Below, one piece after another: positions 41,399 through 51,528 of a DNA stretch of 64,000 nt. A model generated the notes under the pieces. It worked only from the letters and a program-made list of their open reading frames with translations. It searched no databases and was not told the origin of the DNA. Source of the stretch: Streptomyces sp. NBC_01381 (lineage in GTDB: Bacteria > Actinomycetota > Actinomycetes > Streptomycetales > Streptomycetaceae); NCBI RefSeq assembly GCF_026340305.1, contig NZ_JAPEPI010000001.1:3038001-3102000 (forward strand), given 5' to 3'. The translations under genes and the position numbers were made by a program. Within the stretch, counting starts at the first letter, position 1. Each line of letters starts with the position of its first letter.

Positions 41399-41428
41399 AA
41401 ACTTGCGCAATTTATATTGCGCAAGTTT
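41399..41428. promoter_or_regulatory. 12-6-12 bp perfect dyad upstream of the HTH/MFS pair
   Basis: AAACTTGCGCAA (41399-41410) and TTGCGCAAGTTT (41417-41428) flank TTTATA. Each arm also contains the self-complementary octamer TTGCGCAA. It lies 23 bp before the HTH regulator start, a likely place for an autoregulatory operator that would also control the exporter. Confidence 0.65.
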
Positions 41429-41451
41429 TCTTTCGTATCTACGGTGAAGGC

Positions 41452-42054
41452 ATGAACGACAAGCAGTTCAAGCCCTCAGAGCCCCGCCAGATCACCGATG
41501 TCGGCACGCTCAAGGCCTTCGGGCATCCGCTGCGTCTGAAGATCTACAGCACATTGCGGGTGGCGGGTCCGGCGACCGCGTCCCAGCTCGCCGACCAGGT
41601 CGACGAGGCCGTCTCGCTGGTCAGTTACCACCTCCGCAAGCTCGCCGAGCACGGCCTCATCGAGGAGGCCGAGGTCCAGAGCGAAGACGCGCGGGAGCGG
41701 TGGTGGCAGGCCGCGCAGGAGACCCTGAGCCTGAGCCACGAGGACTTCAAGGACACCCCTGAGGGGGTCGCGGCGCACGCGGTCACCGTCCGCCGGCTGA
41801 TCGCGCACCGGCACGAGCTGGAACAGACCTACCTGGACCAGCAGGAGGCCTGGGGCGCCGAGTGGCGCAGGGCGGCGGACCAGTCGGACTTTCTCGCCCG
41901 CCTGAACCCCGCCGAACTCACGCGCCTCAACGCCGAGATCCACGCCCTGATCAAGACGTACGAGGAGCGGGGCAAGGCCGCCGAGGCGGCGGGCGACACC
42001 GAGGGGCGCGAGAACGTCGCCGTGCATCTGGCCAGCTTCCCGTTCCGTCTCTGA
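41452..42054 (+). CDS. Winged-helix transcriptional regulator (HTH_20/ArsR-like)
   Basis: The 200-aa regulator has an N-terminal winged helix (LKAFGHPLRLKIYSTLRVAGPATASQLADQVDEAVSLVSYHLRKLAEHGLIEEA, about 20-75) and a helical C-terminal ligand-binding or dimerisation part. The gene lies directly after a perfect 12-6-12 bp dyad and 13 bp before an MFS exporter, the usual arrangement of a self-repressing efflux regulator. A ribosome site (ggtgaaggc) precedes the ATG. Confidence 0.88.
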   Translation: MNDKQFKPSEPRQITDVGTLKAFGHPLRLKIYSTLRVAGPATASQLADQVDEAVSLVSYHLRKLAEHGLIEEAEVQSEDARERWWQAAQETLSLSHEDFKDTPEGVAAHAVTVRRLIAHRHELEQTYLDQQEAWGAEWRRAADQSDFLARLNPAELTRLNAEIHALIKTYEERGKAAEAAGDTEGRENVAVHLASFPFRL

Positions 42055-42067
42055 GAGGGCCGCTCCC

Positions 42068-43312
42068 GTGACCGCTGCAATATCCGCGCCTCCCGCGATC
42101 GAGCGTCCCGCTCACCGCGACGGCAACGTCCTGCGCTGGCTGAGCGCCTACACCGCCTCGATGATCGGCGACAGCGTCTACTTCGTGGCGCTCTCCTGGG
42201 CAGCCACCCGCAGCGGCAGCCCCGCACAGGCCGGCCTTGTGCTCGCCGTCGGCTCCTTGCCGCGCGCCGTGCTCATGCTCGGGGGCGGCGTGATCGCCGA
42301 CCGCTTCGGGCCCCGCCGGGTGGTCATCGGGAGCGACGCGGTGCGCTGCGCGGTGATCCTGGCCGTGGCCGTGCTGCTCCTGGTGACAGCTCCGGGCATC
42401 TGGCTCCTGGTCCTCGTCGCCCTGGTGTTCGGTGCCGTCGACGCGCTGTTCCTGCCGAGCGTCGGTGCCCTGCCGGCACGCATCACGGCGCCGGGGCAGC
42501 TCGGCAGGGTGCAGGGCATGCGGGGTTTCGCGCAGCGTGTCGCGACGGTCACCGCCGCCCCGGTGGGCGGCCTCGCGGTGGCGATGGGCGGGCCCGCGGC
42601 CGGGTTTGGTGTGGCAGGGGTGCTCTTCGCGGTCTCACTGGCACTGCTGATGGCGGTACGTGTCCGGGAGCTTGTCCCGGACGAGGAGCCGGGGACGGAC
42701 GACAGCGCCTGGCGTCAGCTCGTGGACGGGCTGCGGTACATCCGAGGGCACCGGGTGCTCGCCCCGCTGCTCCTGGTGGCCGCGGTCATGGAACTGGGCT
42801 TCGCCGGACCCGCCAACATCGGCGTCGTGCTGCTCGCCGACCAGCGGGGCTGGGGAGCCGCCGGGATGGCGTGGATCATAGGGGGCTTCGGGGTGGGCGC
42901 CGGCGCGGCGGCGCTGCTGCTCGCCGTTCGGGGGTGGCTCCCCAGGGCCGGAGCCGTGCAGTCCTGGGGAGTGGTGGCAGGCTCGATCGCTCTGGGGGCG
43001 ATCGCCTTCGTCCCCTCGGTCGGCGCCGCAGCGGTGGCCGGCCTCTGCGTCGGTTTGTGCACGGGCCTTGGCGGGGCGCTGATCGGCGCCATGCTGCAGA
43101 CCGTCACCGAGCCCGCCTACCTGGGCCGCGTCACCTCGGTGGCCACGCTCTTCACGGTCGGGATCGCGCCGCTCAGCTTCCCCGTGGTCGGAGCGGCGAT
43201 CGGCGCCTGGGGCGTCGAGCCCGTCTTCGCGGCGAGCGCGGCAGTGAGCGCGGCGGGCGGAGTACTGGGCCTCTGCTCCGGCCCCCTGCGCCGAGCCGAA
43301 CTCCCACGCTGA
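42068..43312 (+). CDS. MFS exporter
   Basis: The 414-aa protein has 12 hydrophobic segments and resembles the MFS_3/enterobactin-exporter-like group: the A-loop region [19 protein letters not shown] is typical of that set. The C-terminal half carries further long Gly/Ala-rich helices. It is next to the winged-helix gene and should be controlled by it. The substrate is unknown; small hydrophobic or siderophore-like compounds are typical of the group. Confidence 0.87.
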   Translation: MTAAISAPPAIERPAHRDGNVLRWLSAYTASMIGDSVYFVALSWAATRSGSPAQAGLVLAVGSLPRAVLMLGGGVIADRFGPRRVVIGSDAVRCAVILAVAVLLLVTAPGIWLLVLVALVFGAVDALFLPSVGALPARITAPGQLGRVQGMRGFAQRVATVTAAPVGGLAVAMGGPAAGFGVAGVLFAVSLALLMAVRVRELVPDEEPGTDDSAWRQLVDGLRYIRGHRVLAPLLLVAAVMELGFAGPANIGVVLLADQRGWGAAGMAWIIGGFGVGAGAAALLLAVRGWLPRAGAVQSWGVVAGSIALGAIAFVPSVGAAAVAGLCVGLCTGLGGALIGAMLQTVTEPAYLGRVTSVATLFTVGIAPLSFPVVGAAIGAWGVEPVFAASAAVSAAGGVLGLCSGPLRRAELPR

Positions 43313-43337
43313 ATTTCCCGGCAGGGAAAGCCCCGGC

Positions 43338-43973
43338 TCAGATCCCCAGCTGCTTCGTCTCGTGCAGCTTCGCCACCGCGTCCTTGTCGCCGTCCAGTTC
43401 CACGTTCGCCGCGTCCTGGCGGCCGTACGCGAACATCAGGAGCTCGGCCGGTTCGCCGGTCACCGTCACCACCGGGGTGCCCCGGTGCGCCACCGCCGTC
43501 TGGCCGTCCGGGCGGCGCAGGACCAGGCCGACGGGGGCCTTGCGGCCCACCAGGCGGGCCATTCGCTCCAGGCGGGACCAGAGCGCGTCGGAGAAGACGG
43601 GGTCAAGTTCGCGCGGCGTCCAGTCGGGCTGGGCGCGGCGCACGTCCTCGGTGTGGACGTAGAACTCTATGGCGTTCGACGCCTCGTCGATCTGCTTGAG
43701 GGAGAAGGGCGAGAAGCGCGGCGGCCCCGTCCTGATCAGCTGGATCAGTTCCTCGTACGGCTTCGCGGCGAACTCGGCCTGCACCCGTTCGAGCCGCGCC
43801 GCGAGCTGCTTGATCAGGAGCCCGCCCGCGGCGTCGGCGCGGCGCTCGCGCACCACCACATGGGCCGCGAGATCGCGGGCGTTCCAGCCCTCGCAGAGGG
43901 TGGGCGCGTCGGGGCCCGCCGCCTCCAACAGATCGGCGAGGAGGAGTCGTTCACGCTTTGCATGGGTCGACAT
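43338..43973 (-). CDS. TIGR03085 family metal-binding (DinB/maleylpyruvate isomerase-like) protein
   Basis: The 211-aa protein begins [16 protein letters not shown] and carries [16 protein letters not shown], whose His with a second His in [11 protein letters not shown] is the metal site of the DinB-like helical bundle. The C-terminal part ([30 protein letters not shown]) is the MDMPI-C-like lobe. The gene is divergent from hisI. TAGGCT lies 6 nt before the ATG, suggesting a leaderless mRNA. Confidence 0.87.
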   Translation of the reverse strand: MSTHAKRERLLLADLLEAAGPDAPTLCEGWNARDLAAHVVVRERRADAAGGLLIKQLAARLERVQAEFAAKPYEELIQLIRTGPPRFSPFSLKQIDEASNAIEFYVHTEDVRRAQPDWTPRELDPVFSDALWSRLERMARLVGRKAPVGLVLRRPDGQTAVAHRGTPVVTVTGEPAELLMFAYGRQDAANVELDGDKDAVAKLHETKQLGI

Positions 43974-44054
43974 ACCCCCAGCCTACGACCGAGTAGCCCG
44001 TCCGCGCAGTGGACGCGGGCCGACCGGACCACACCGGCGCGGCACAATGGCCGT

Positions 44055-44435
44055 ATGACCGTCATGCCCCCGCCCAGCAGCCTCGCCCCCGAGATCGCCG
44101 CCCGCCTCAAGCGCGGCGCCGACGGGCTCGTCCCCGCCATCGCCCAGCAGTACGACACCGGCGAAGTGCTGATGCTGGGCTGGATGGACGACGAGGCGCT
44201 GCACCGCACGCTCACCACGGGGCGCTGCACCTACTGGTCGCGCAGCCGGCAGGAGTACTGGGTCAAGGGGGACACGTCCGGCCACTTCCAGTACGTGAAG
44301 TCCGTGGCCCTGGACTGCGACGCGGACACCGTCCTGGTCCAGGTCGACCAGATCGGCGCCGCCTGTCACACGGGCACCCGCACCTGCTTCGACACCGACA
44401 CCCTCACGGTCACCTTCACCGGCACCGAGGAGTGA
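44055..44435 (+). CDS. hisI: Phosphoribosyl-AMP cyclohydrolase HisI
   Basis: HisI opens the purine ring of PR-AMP in histidine synthesis. The 126-aa zinc enzyme has the ligands in [19 protein letters not shown] and [11 protein letters not shown]. It lacks the HisE domain, which is separate in actinobacteria. The ATG at 44055 has CACAAT 6 nt upstream and no ribosome site: probably leaderless. The gene is away from the main his operon and next to trpE. Confidence 0.96.
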   Translation: MTVMPPPSSLAPEIAARLKRGADGLVPAIAQQYDTGEVLMLGWMDDEALHRTLTTGRCTYWSRSRQEYWVKGDTSGHFQYVKSVALDCDADTVLVQVDQIGAACHTGTRTCFDTDTLTVTFTGTEE

Positions 44436-44447
44436 CCGAAGCCCTCG

Positions 44448-44936
44448 TCACCGGCACCGCAGCGTGATCGTCTCGCCGTCCTTGAGCACGATGCGGGACG
44501 GGTCGCCGGGCAGCCGGTGCCCCGCGACGTCGGCGTGGCAGTTGTCCTCCCGTACCCGATCGCGTACGCCCCACTCGGTCAGCAGCTGACCCAGCGTGAA
44601 GTCCTGCCACCGCTCCGACTCGACGTGCAGCGTGCCGCTCGTGTCGTGCGTGTGCAGCGGGCTGTAACGCGGCTTCGGGCCCGAGCGGTCGATGCCCAGG
44701 TCCGCGGGGACCGTGACGGGGTGGCCGCCGGAGTACACCTTCAGGGTCGTGTGGATGTGCATGTCCATCGCCTCGGCGTCGAGCATCTCCAGGCCCGCCG
44801 CCCGGACCCGCTCCGGTACGTCCTTGGGGGCGGGCCACACCACCTGGTCGGGCGCCGCGGCCGCGAACGCGGTCGTGGCCAGCAGCAGGGCGAGGGCAAG
44901 AGGGGAGAGGGCGCGGCGCCCGGTCGTCGTCTTCAT
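44448..44936 (-). CDS. Secreted protein with conserved His-rich motifs, function unknown
   Basis: The 162-aa product has a Sec signal peptide (RALSPLALALLLATTAFAAAA) and then a small beta-rich domain with DMHIHTTLKVYSGGHPV, PLHTHDTSGTLHVES and FTLGQLLTEWGV. These His pairs recur in small exported proteins of other bacteria that are probably metal-binding cupredoxin-like domains; this is inference. Two Cys (DNCHADV and the terminal TLRCR) could form a disulfide. It converges with hisI and has no obvious operon partner. Confidence 0.75.
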   Translation of the reverse strand: MKTTTGRRALSPLALALLLATTAFAAAAPDQVVWPAPKDVPERVRAAGLEMLDAEAMDMHIHTTLKVYSGGHPVTVPADLGIDRSGPKPRYSPLHTHDTSGTLHVESERWQDFTLGQLLTEWGVRDRVREDNCHADVAGHRLPGDPSRIVLKDGETITLRCR

Positions 44937-45014
44937 CGTCCCCTTCTAGTGGCTCGCCTTGAACGGGAGCGGCACCAACACGGGCCCCCACCCACACGGC
45001 CGTAAGCTCCTCCC

Positions 45015-46517
45015 ATGGATCTCGAGACCTTCCGCAAGTTCGCGAGCGACCGCCGAGTGATCCCCGTCAGCCGCAGACTTCTCGCGGACGGCGACACTCC
45101 GGTCGCGCTCTATCGCAAGCTCGCCGCCGAGCGGCCCGGCACCTTCCTCCTGGAGTCCGCGGAGAACGGCCGCTCATGGTCTCGCTACTCCTTCGTCGGC
45201 GTCCGCAGCGCCGCAACGCTCACCACGCGCGACGGCGATGCCCACTGGCTCGGCACCCCGCCCATCGGCGTCCCCACCTCCGGCGACCCGCTCGACGCCC
45301 TGCGCGCCACGGTCCAGACCCTGCACACCCCACACGACCTGGGGTCGGGGATGCCGCCGTTCACCGGCGGGATGGTCGGCTATCTCGGGTACGACATCGT
45401 GCGCCGCCTGGAGAAGATCGGCCCCGGCGAGCGGGACGACCTCCAGCTGCCGGAACTGACCATGCTGCTCACCAGCGATCTCGCCGTCCTCGACCACTGG
45501 GACGGGTCCGTGCTCCTGATCGCCAACGCGATCAACCACAACGACCTGGAGACCGGCGTCGACGAGGCGTACGCCGACGCCGTCGCCCGGCTCGACGCGA
45601 TGGAGGCCGATCTGTCCCGGCCCGTCGCCCAGCCCCCGGCCGCGCTGCCGCCGTCCGAGCTCCCGGAGTACACGGCGCTGTGGGGCGGCGAGCAGTACCA
45701 GGCCGTCGTCGAGGACATCAAGGAGCGCATCCGCGCGGGCGAGGCCTTCCAGGTCGTCCCCTCGCAGCGCTTCGAAACCCCTTGTTCGGCAAGCGCGTTG
45801 GACGTCTACCGGGTGCTGCGGGCGACCAATCCGTCGCCGTACATGTATCTCTTCCGCTTCGACGGATTCGATGTCGTCGGCTCATCGCCCGAAGCCCTCG
45901 TCAAGGTGGAGGACGGGCGCGCCATGGTGCACCCCATCGCCGGGACCCGGCCGCGCGGCACCACCCCGCAGGAGGACCAGGCGCTCGCCGACGAACTGCT
46001 CGCCGACCCCAAGGAGCGCGCCGAGCATCTGATGCTCGTCGACCTGGGGCGCAACGACCTGGGGCGCGTCTGCGAACCCGGTTCGGTCGAGGTCGTCGAC
46101 TTCATGTCCATCGAGAAGTACTCCCACGTCATGCACATCGTGTCGACGGTCACCGGACAGGTCGCCGAAGGCCGCACCGCCTTCGACGTCCTCACCGCCT
46201 GCTTCCCGGCGGGCACCCTCTCCGGAGCGCCCAAGCCGCGCGCGATGCAGATCATCGACGAGGTCGAACCGTCCCGGCGCGGCCTGTACGGCGGCTGTGT
46301 CGGATATCTCGACTTCGCGGGCGACTCCGACACCGCCATCGCCATCCGCACCGCGCTCCTGCGCGACGGCACGGCGTATGTGCAGGCGGGCGCGGGAGTC
46401 GTCGCCGACTCCGACCCGGTCGCCGAGGACACCGAGTGCCGCAACAAGGCGGCCGCGGTCCTGCGGGCCGTCCACACCGCGAACCGGCTGCGGCGCACGG
46501 ATGGACGTGAGGGATAG
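45015..46517 (+). CDS. trpE: Anthranilate synthase component I TrpE
   Basis: TrpE makes anthranilate from chorismate with ammonia from a TrpG partner encoded elsewhere. The 500-aa protein has the N-terminal regulatory domain ([18 protein letters not shown], which carries the Trp-inhibition Ser-type motif) and the chorismate-binding domain ([62 protein letters not shown]). TAAGCT lies 6 nt before the ATG, so a leaderless message is likely; with no leader no attenuator is possible here. Confidence 0.97.
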   Translation: MDLETFRKFASDRRVIPVSRRLLADGDTPVALYRKLAAERPGTFLLESAENGRSWSRYSFVGVRSAATLTTRDGDAHWLGTPPIGVPTSGDPLDALRATVQTLHTPHDLGSGMPPFTGGMVGYLGYDIVRRLEKIGPGERDDLQLPELTMLLTSDLAVLDHWDGSVLLIANAINHNDLETGVDEAYADAVARLDAMEADLSRPVAQPPAALPPSELPEYTALWGGEQYQAVVEDIKERIRAGEAFQVVPSQRFETPCSASALDVYRVLRATNPSPYMYLFRFDGFDVVGSSPEALVKVEDGRAMVHPIAGTRPRGTTPQEDQALADELLADPKERAEHLMLVDLGRNDLGRVCEPGSVEVVDFMSIEKYSHVMHIVSTVTGQVAEGRTAFDVLTACFPAGTLSGAPKPRAMQIIDEVEPSRRGLYGGCVGYLDFAGDSDTAIAIRTALLRDGTAYVQAGAGVVADSDPVAEDTECRNKAAAVLRAVHTANRLRRTDGREG

Positions 46518-46524
46518 TGGAGGG

Positions 46525-47187
46525 GTGACTTCTGCCGTACCAACGCCACGATCCGATGCCGCCCGCGCCGACGCCGAACCCGAGACCCGGGCCCGGCGCG
46601 GCGGGCGGCGCAGCATCGCCGTGGCCCTGCTGCTCGGCGCCGTCGGCGCGGCTCTCGCGCTGCTCGCGTCCCGCCGGGCCTGGGCCCACGGCACCACGTC
46701 GGTGGCGGGCGGCGACCTGCCACTGACCGCCACGGGCAGCGATGTCACGGGCGTGCCCGCGGCCCTGGCGATAGTGGGCCTGGCCGCCCTCGTCGCCGTC
46801 TTCGCGGTCCGCAAGGCGGGCCGGATGCTGGTCTCGCTGCTGCTCGCGCTGAGCGGCGCGGGCACGGTCGCCGCCGCCCTGCTCGCCGCCAACGACAGCG
46901 GCGCGCTCGACGAGAAGGCCGCCGAGGCCTCCGGCGACACGGCCGCGCGGATCGGTGATCTCAGCCACACCGGCTGGCCGTACGCGGCGGCCGCCGCGGG
47001 CGCGCTGATCCTGATCGCCGGGCTGCTCGCCCTGACGTACGGCAAGTCCTGGCCCGCGATGTCGGGGCGCTACGAACGCGACGGCGCCCCCCGCCCCCGC
47101 AAGGCGGCCCCCACGGTGGACCCCGACCGGCCCGAGGACCTGTGGAAGGCACTCGACCGCGGCGAGGACCCGACGCGCGAGGCATGA
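46525..47187 (+). CDS. Trp biosynthesis-associated membrane protein (TIGR02234 family)
   Basis: The 220-aa membrane protein has four hydrophobic segments (IAVALLLGAVGAALALLAS, AALAIVGLAALVAVFAV, LVSLLLALSGAGTVAAALL and YAAAAAGALILIAGLLAL) and a Pro-rich tail. The family is found almost only beside actinobacterial trp genes; its role is unknown, perhaps transport or membrane association of the pathway. GATAGT lies 6 nt before the GTG start, so a leaderless start is possible. It begins 7 bp after the trpE stop. Confidence 0.85.
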   Translation: MTSAVPTPRSDAARADAEPETRARRGGRRSIAVALLLGAVGAALALLASRRAWAHGTTSVAGGDLPLTATGSDVTGVPAALAIVGLAALVAVFAVRKAGRMLVSLLLALSGAGTVAAALLAANDSGALDEKAAEASGDTAARIGDLSHTGWPYAAAAAGALILIAGLLALTYGKSWPAMSGRYERDGAPRPRKAAPTVDPDRPEDLWKALDRGEDPTREA

Positions 47188-47278
47188 CCCCCGCGCTCAC
47201 GGCTTTCCCGCGAGTACGGGACAATGGAGCAGTGAGCGTTCGACTCACCACCACGCAGACAGCAACAAGGAGCAAGTA

Positions 47279-47515
47279 ATGGCGGGCACGAGCCACGGAC
47301 ACACCCCGGCCGCCTGGACCGGTGCCATCATCGTCTTCATCGGTTTCTGTGTTTCGGGTGCCTTCATGGTGATGGCCAACCCGCTCGGCTTCTGGGCCGG
47401 CATGGTCATCTGCGGCGTCGGCGGCCTCGTCGGCCTCGCCATGCGCGCCGCGGGCCTGGGCCAGGCCCCCAAGCGCCAGCCGCAGGCCGCCCGGCTCGCG
47501 CCGTCCGAGGGCTGA
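47279..47515 (+). CDS. HGxxPAAW family small membrane protein
   Basis: The 78-aa protein begins MAGTSHGHTPAAWTG, carrying the HGxxPAAW motif, and has two hydrophobic segments (AIIVFIGFCVSGAFMVM and GMVICGVGGLVGLAM). The family is actinobacterial and sits beside trp genes. The ATG follows the ribosome site aacaaggag. It ends with a basic Pro/Gln tail. The function is unknown. Confidence 0.88.
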   Translation: MAGTSHGHTPAAWTGAIIVFIGFCVSGAFMVMANPLGFWAGMVICGVGGLVGLAMRAAGLGQAPKRQPQAARLAPSEG

Positions 47516-47560
47516 TTTTTTCTCGTACGGGTTTCTCGTACGCAGCTTTCTCCTACGCAG

Positions 47561-47602
47561 ACGAATGAGGCGGTCCGGCAGATGCCGGGCCGCCTCATTC
47601 GT
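47561..47602. terminator. Hairpin terminator after the HGxxPAAW gene
   Basis: A 19-bp stem (47561-47579 with 47584-47602) has a single G-U pair and an AGAT loop. Confidence 0.75.
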
Positions 47603-47649
47603 GTCTCCCCGCAGGGCGGCGGGCGCCGCCGGAGGGCAGAATGCGTCGG

Positions 47650-48084
47650 GTGAACGCTGAACCCGGGAGCACGGCACCGGCCGCCGGCCTCGCGCTGCGG
47701 CGCCTCGCCGTGCCCGTCGGCGTGCTCGGCTCGGTCGTGGCCGCCTTCGCCTACGTGGGGACTGTCGACCCGAACGAGCCGGGCCACTACCCGCCCTGTC
47801 CGCTGCTCCGGCTCACCGGCATCTTCTGCCCCGGCTGCGGCGGACTGCGCAGCGCCCACGCCTTCATCCACGGCGACCTCGGCGCGGCGCTCGGCGCCAA
47901 CGCGCTCGCCGTCGCCGGGTACGTCGTGTTCGCCGTGGTGTGGACCCTGTGGGCGGTGCGGGCGGTGCGTGGGCGGCCGCTGCGGATCGCGTTGGGGACC
48001 GCACAGCTGTACGGCGTCGGCGCGCTGATCGCCGTTTTCACCCTCGTGCGCAATCTGCCGTTCGGGGCATGGCTGCACCCTTGA
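47650..48084 (+). CDS. DUF2752 membrane protein
   Basis: The roughly 144-aa protein contains the DUF2752 hallmark CPLLRLTGIFCPGCGGLRSAHAF, two Cys pairs in a membrane context, followed by three further hydrophobic segments. The family is common and its function is unknown. CAGAAT lies 7 nt before the GTG at 47650, which suggests a leaderless start; an ATG at 47641 would add three residues. It lies between the trpE group and trpC. Confidence 0.85.
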   Translation: MNAEPGSTAPAAGLALRRLAVPVGVLGSVVAAFAYVGTVDPNEPGHYPPCPLLRLTGIFCPGCGGLRSAHAFIHGDLGAALGANALAVAGYVVFAVVWTLWAVRAVRGRPLRIALGTAQLYGVGALIAVFTLVRNLPFGAWLHP

Positions 48085-48187
48085 TTGAACGGTGAACGCG
48101 CAGGCCCGAGGGGGTGCGGAGTGTCCAGGACGTGGGACTGGTGTCAACCGGATGCGGGGCCTTCGCTCTCCTGCGGATACCATCGCA

Positions 48188-48235
48188 GTGACCAACGGAA
48201 TGCCTGATGAGCAGGGAAGGGGGCCGCTCGCGTGA
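48188..48235 (+). CDS. Candidate 15-aa upstream reading frame overlapping trpC
   Basis: GTG at 48188 opens a frame [15 protein letters not shown] whose stop TGA (48233-48235) overlaps the trpC start (GTGA). GGATAC lies 7 nt upstream, so the transcript may begin at this GTG and be leaderless. It contains no Trp codon, so it is not a classical attenuator; it could couple translation of trpC. Supported only by arrangement. Confidence 0.4.
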   Translation: MTNGMPDEQGRGPLA

Positions 48236-49041
48236 GTGTGCTCGACGAGATCATCGACGGAGTCCGTGCCGACCTCGCGGAACGGCAGGCGCGCGTCAGC
48301 CTCGACGAGCTCAAGGAGCGCGCGGCGAAGGCTCCGGCGGCCAAGGACGGCGCCGCCGCACTGCGCGGCGACGGGGTCAAGGTCATCTGTGAGGTCAAGC
48401 GCTCCAGCCCGTCCAAGGGCGCGCTCGCCGCGATCGCCGACCCGGCGGGTCTCGCCGCCGACTATGAGGCGGGCGGCGCGGCCGTCATCTCCGTGCTGAC
48501 CGAGGAGCGCCGCTTCGGCGGTTCGCTCGCCGACCTGGAGGCCGTCCGGGCCAGGGTCGACATCCCGGTGCTCCGCAAGGACTTCATCGTCACCTCGTAC
48601 CAGCTGTGGGAGGCACGGGCGTACGGCGCCGACCTCGTTCTGCTGATCGTTGCCGCACTTGAACAGCCCGCCCTGGAGTCGCTCATCGAGCGCGCCGAGT
48701 CGATCGGCCTCACGCCGATCGTCGAGGTGCACGACGAGGACGAGGCCGAGCGGGCCGTCGACGCGGGGGCGCGGGTCATCGGCGTCAACAACCGCGACCT
48801 CAAGACCCTCAAGGTCGACCGCTCCACCTTCGAGCGCGTCGCCCCCGAGCTGCCGGACAGCGTCGTCAAGATCGCCGAGTCCGGTGTGCGCGGGCCGCAC
48901 GACCTGATCGCCTTCGCCAACGCGGGCGCCGACGCGGTGCTCGTCGGCGAGTCCCTGGTGACCGGCCGCGACCCGAAGTCCGCCGTCTCCGACCTGGTCG
49001 CCGCGGGCGCCCACCCGGCCCTCCGCCACGGACGGAGCTGA
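48232..49041 (+). CDS. trpC: Indole-3-glycerol phosphate synthase TrpC
   Basis: The 269-aa (beta-alpha)8 enzyme cyclises CdRP to indole-3-glycerol phosphate. Catalytic motifs are [44 protein letters not shown] and IAESGV. The GTG start has an AGGGAAGGGGG ribosome site upstream. It heads the set trpC-trpM-trpB-trpA. Confidence 0.97.
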   Translation: MSVLDEIIDGVRADLAERQARVSLDELKERAAKAPAAKDGAAALRGDGVKVICEVKRSSPSKGALAAIADPAGLAADYEAGGAAVISVLTEERRFGGSLADLEAVRARVDIPVLRKDFIVTSYQLWEARAYGADLVLLIVAALEQPALESLIERAESIGLTPIVEVHDEDEAERAVDAGARVIGVNNRDLKTLKVDRSTFERVAPELPDSVVKIAESGVRGPHDLIAFANAGADAVLVGESLVTGRDPKSAVSDLVAAGAHPALRHGRS

Positions 49042-49049
49042 CCCCGCCG

Positions 49050-49211
49050 ATGTCCATCGCCGCCCGCCTCGCACCTGGCTGCCGCCCCCGCGGCTGCCGG
49101 GCGCCTGCGCGACGCGTGCGCGGCAGGCGGGTCCGCTACCACATCGGATCTGAGCCCGGCCAGATCCCTGGGATGCGATGGCGACGGCGCCTTGAGCGCC
49201 GCCCGAGCTGA
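49050..49211 (+). CDS. trpM: Small Arg-rich protein TrpM
   Basis: A 53-aa frame starts 8 bp after the trpC stop and encodes a very basic peptide with [15 protein letters not shown] and [19 protein letters not shown], ending LERRPS. Size, position between trpC and trpB, and composition match TrpM of the S. coelicolor trpCMBA cluster, a small protein reported to modulate tryptophan supply and differentiation. Two Cys may matter. It is below the usual size limit of gene calling. Confidence 0.75.
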   Translation: MSIAARLAPGCRPRGCRAPARRVRGRRVRYHIGSEPGQIPGMRWRRRLERRPS

Positions 49212-49272
49212 AACGCCCCTTCAGGGGCGCGGGGAACTGCGCGACCAGCCCAGGACGGGCCGCAGTCGCGCT
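49211..49272. repeat. Intergenic hairpin element between trpM and trpB
   Basis: CGCCCCTTCAGGGGCG (49214-49229) forms a tight hairpin. It is followed by GGGGAACTGCGCGA and then, further on, CGCAGTCGCGC (49261-49271), whose two ends can pair alternatively (ACTGCG with CGCAGT, or GCGCGAC with GTCGCGC). From memory, this CCCCTTCAGGGGCGCGGGGA-type sequence is dispersed in many copies in Streptomyces genomes. Only one copy is in this window. The 155-bp gap otherwise shows nothing but the trpB ribosome site. Confidence 0.6.
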
Positions 49273-49366
49273 CCGAACCCCAACCTGCAACGGCGTCAAG
49301 GCGTACCCACGACACCGTCAATCCCAGGACCCGGGGCGCCGGCAAGCGCCCCAGCGAGGTAACGCC

Positions 49367-50649
<1,283 letters not shown>

Positions 50650-50653
<4 letters not shown>

Positions 50654-51465
50654 GCGGCAACATCCAGCTGTTGAGCGACACCCTCGCGGCAGCGAAGTCC
50701 GAGGGGCGTTCCGCCCTCATCGCCTACCTCCCGGCCGGGTTCCCGACCGTGGACGGCGGCATCGCGGCGATCAAGGCCGTCTTCGACGGCGGCGCGGACG
50801 TCGTGGAGGTCGGTCTCCCGCACAGCGACCCCGTGCTCGACGGCCCCGTCATCCAGACCGCCGACGACATCGCGCTCAAGGCGGGCCTGAAGATCGCCGA
50901 CGTGATGCGCACGGTCCGCGAGGCCCACGAGGCGACCGGCAAGCCGGTGCTCGTCATGACGTACTGGAATCCGATCGACCGCTACGGCATCGAGCGCTTC
51001 ACCGCCGAGCTCGCCGAAGCCGGCGGCGCGGGCTGCATCCTGCCCGACCTGCCCGTCCAGGAGTCCGCGCTCTGGAGGGAGCACGCCGAGAAGCACGGCC
51101 TGGCGACGGTCTTCGTCGTCGCGCCGAGCAGCAAGGACGAGCGCCTCGCCACCATCACGGCGGCCGGCTCGGGCTTTGTGTACGCGGCGTCCCTGATGGG
51201 TGTCACCGGCACCCGGGAGTCCGTCGGCGAGCAGGCACAGGAGCTGGTGCGGCGCACCAAGGCCACCACCGACCTGCCGGTCTGTGTCGGCCTCGGCGTC
51301 TCCAACGCCCGCCAGGCCGCCGAGGTCGCCGGCTTCGCCGACGGCGTGATCGTCGGCTCCGCGTTCGTCCAGCGCATGCTGGACGCCCCGGACGAGGCCG
51401 CCGGTCTCGCCGCGGTCCGCGCGCTCGCGGGTGATCTTGCCAAGGGTGTGCGCGGGAACGCGTAA
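50650..51465 (+). CDS. trpA: Tryptophan synthase alpha chain TrpA
   Basis: The 271-aa (beta-alpha)8 subunit cleaves indole-3-glycerol phosphate to indole and GAP. The catalytic Glu is in [16 protein letters not shown] and the Asp in [33 protein letters not shown] is the phosphate-binding end. The GTG overlaps the trpB stop. It is the last trp gene; a DsbA-like gene follows 63 bp later. Confidence 0.97.
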
Positions 51466-51528
51466 CTCGTACGGGTGGACCTGGGACCGGGGGGGCATGC
51501 TCGTGCCTCCCCGGTTCGTTGGCGGGGT

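Noticed and set aside
47245..49299. A 684-codon minus-strand frame across the DUF2752 gene and trpC
   Set aside because: It overlaps real genes on the plus strand and has no recognisable motif.
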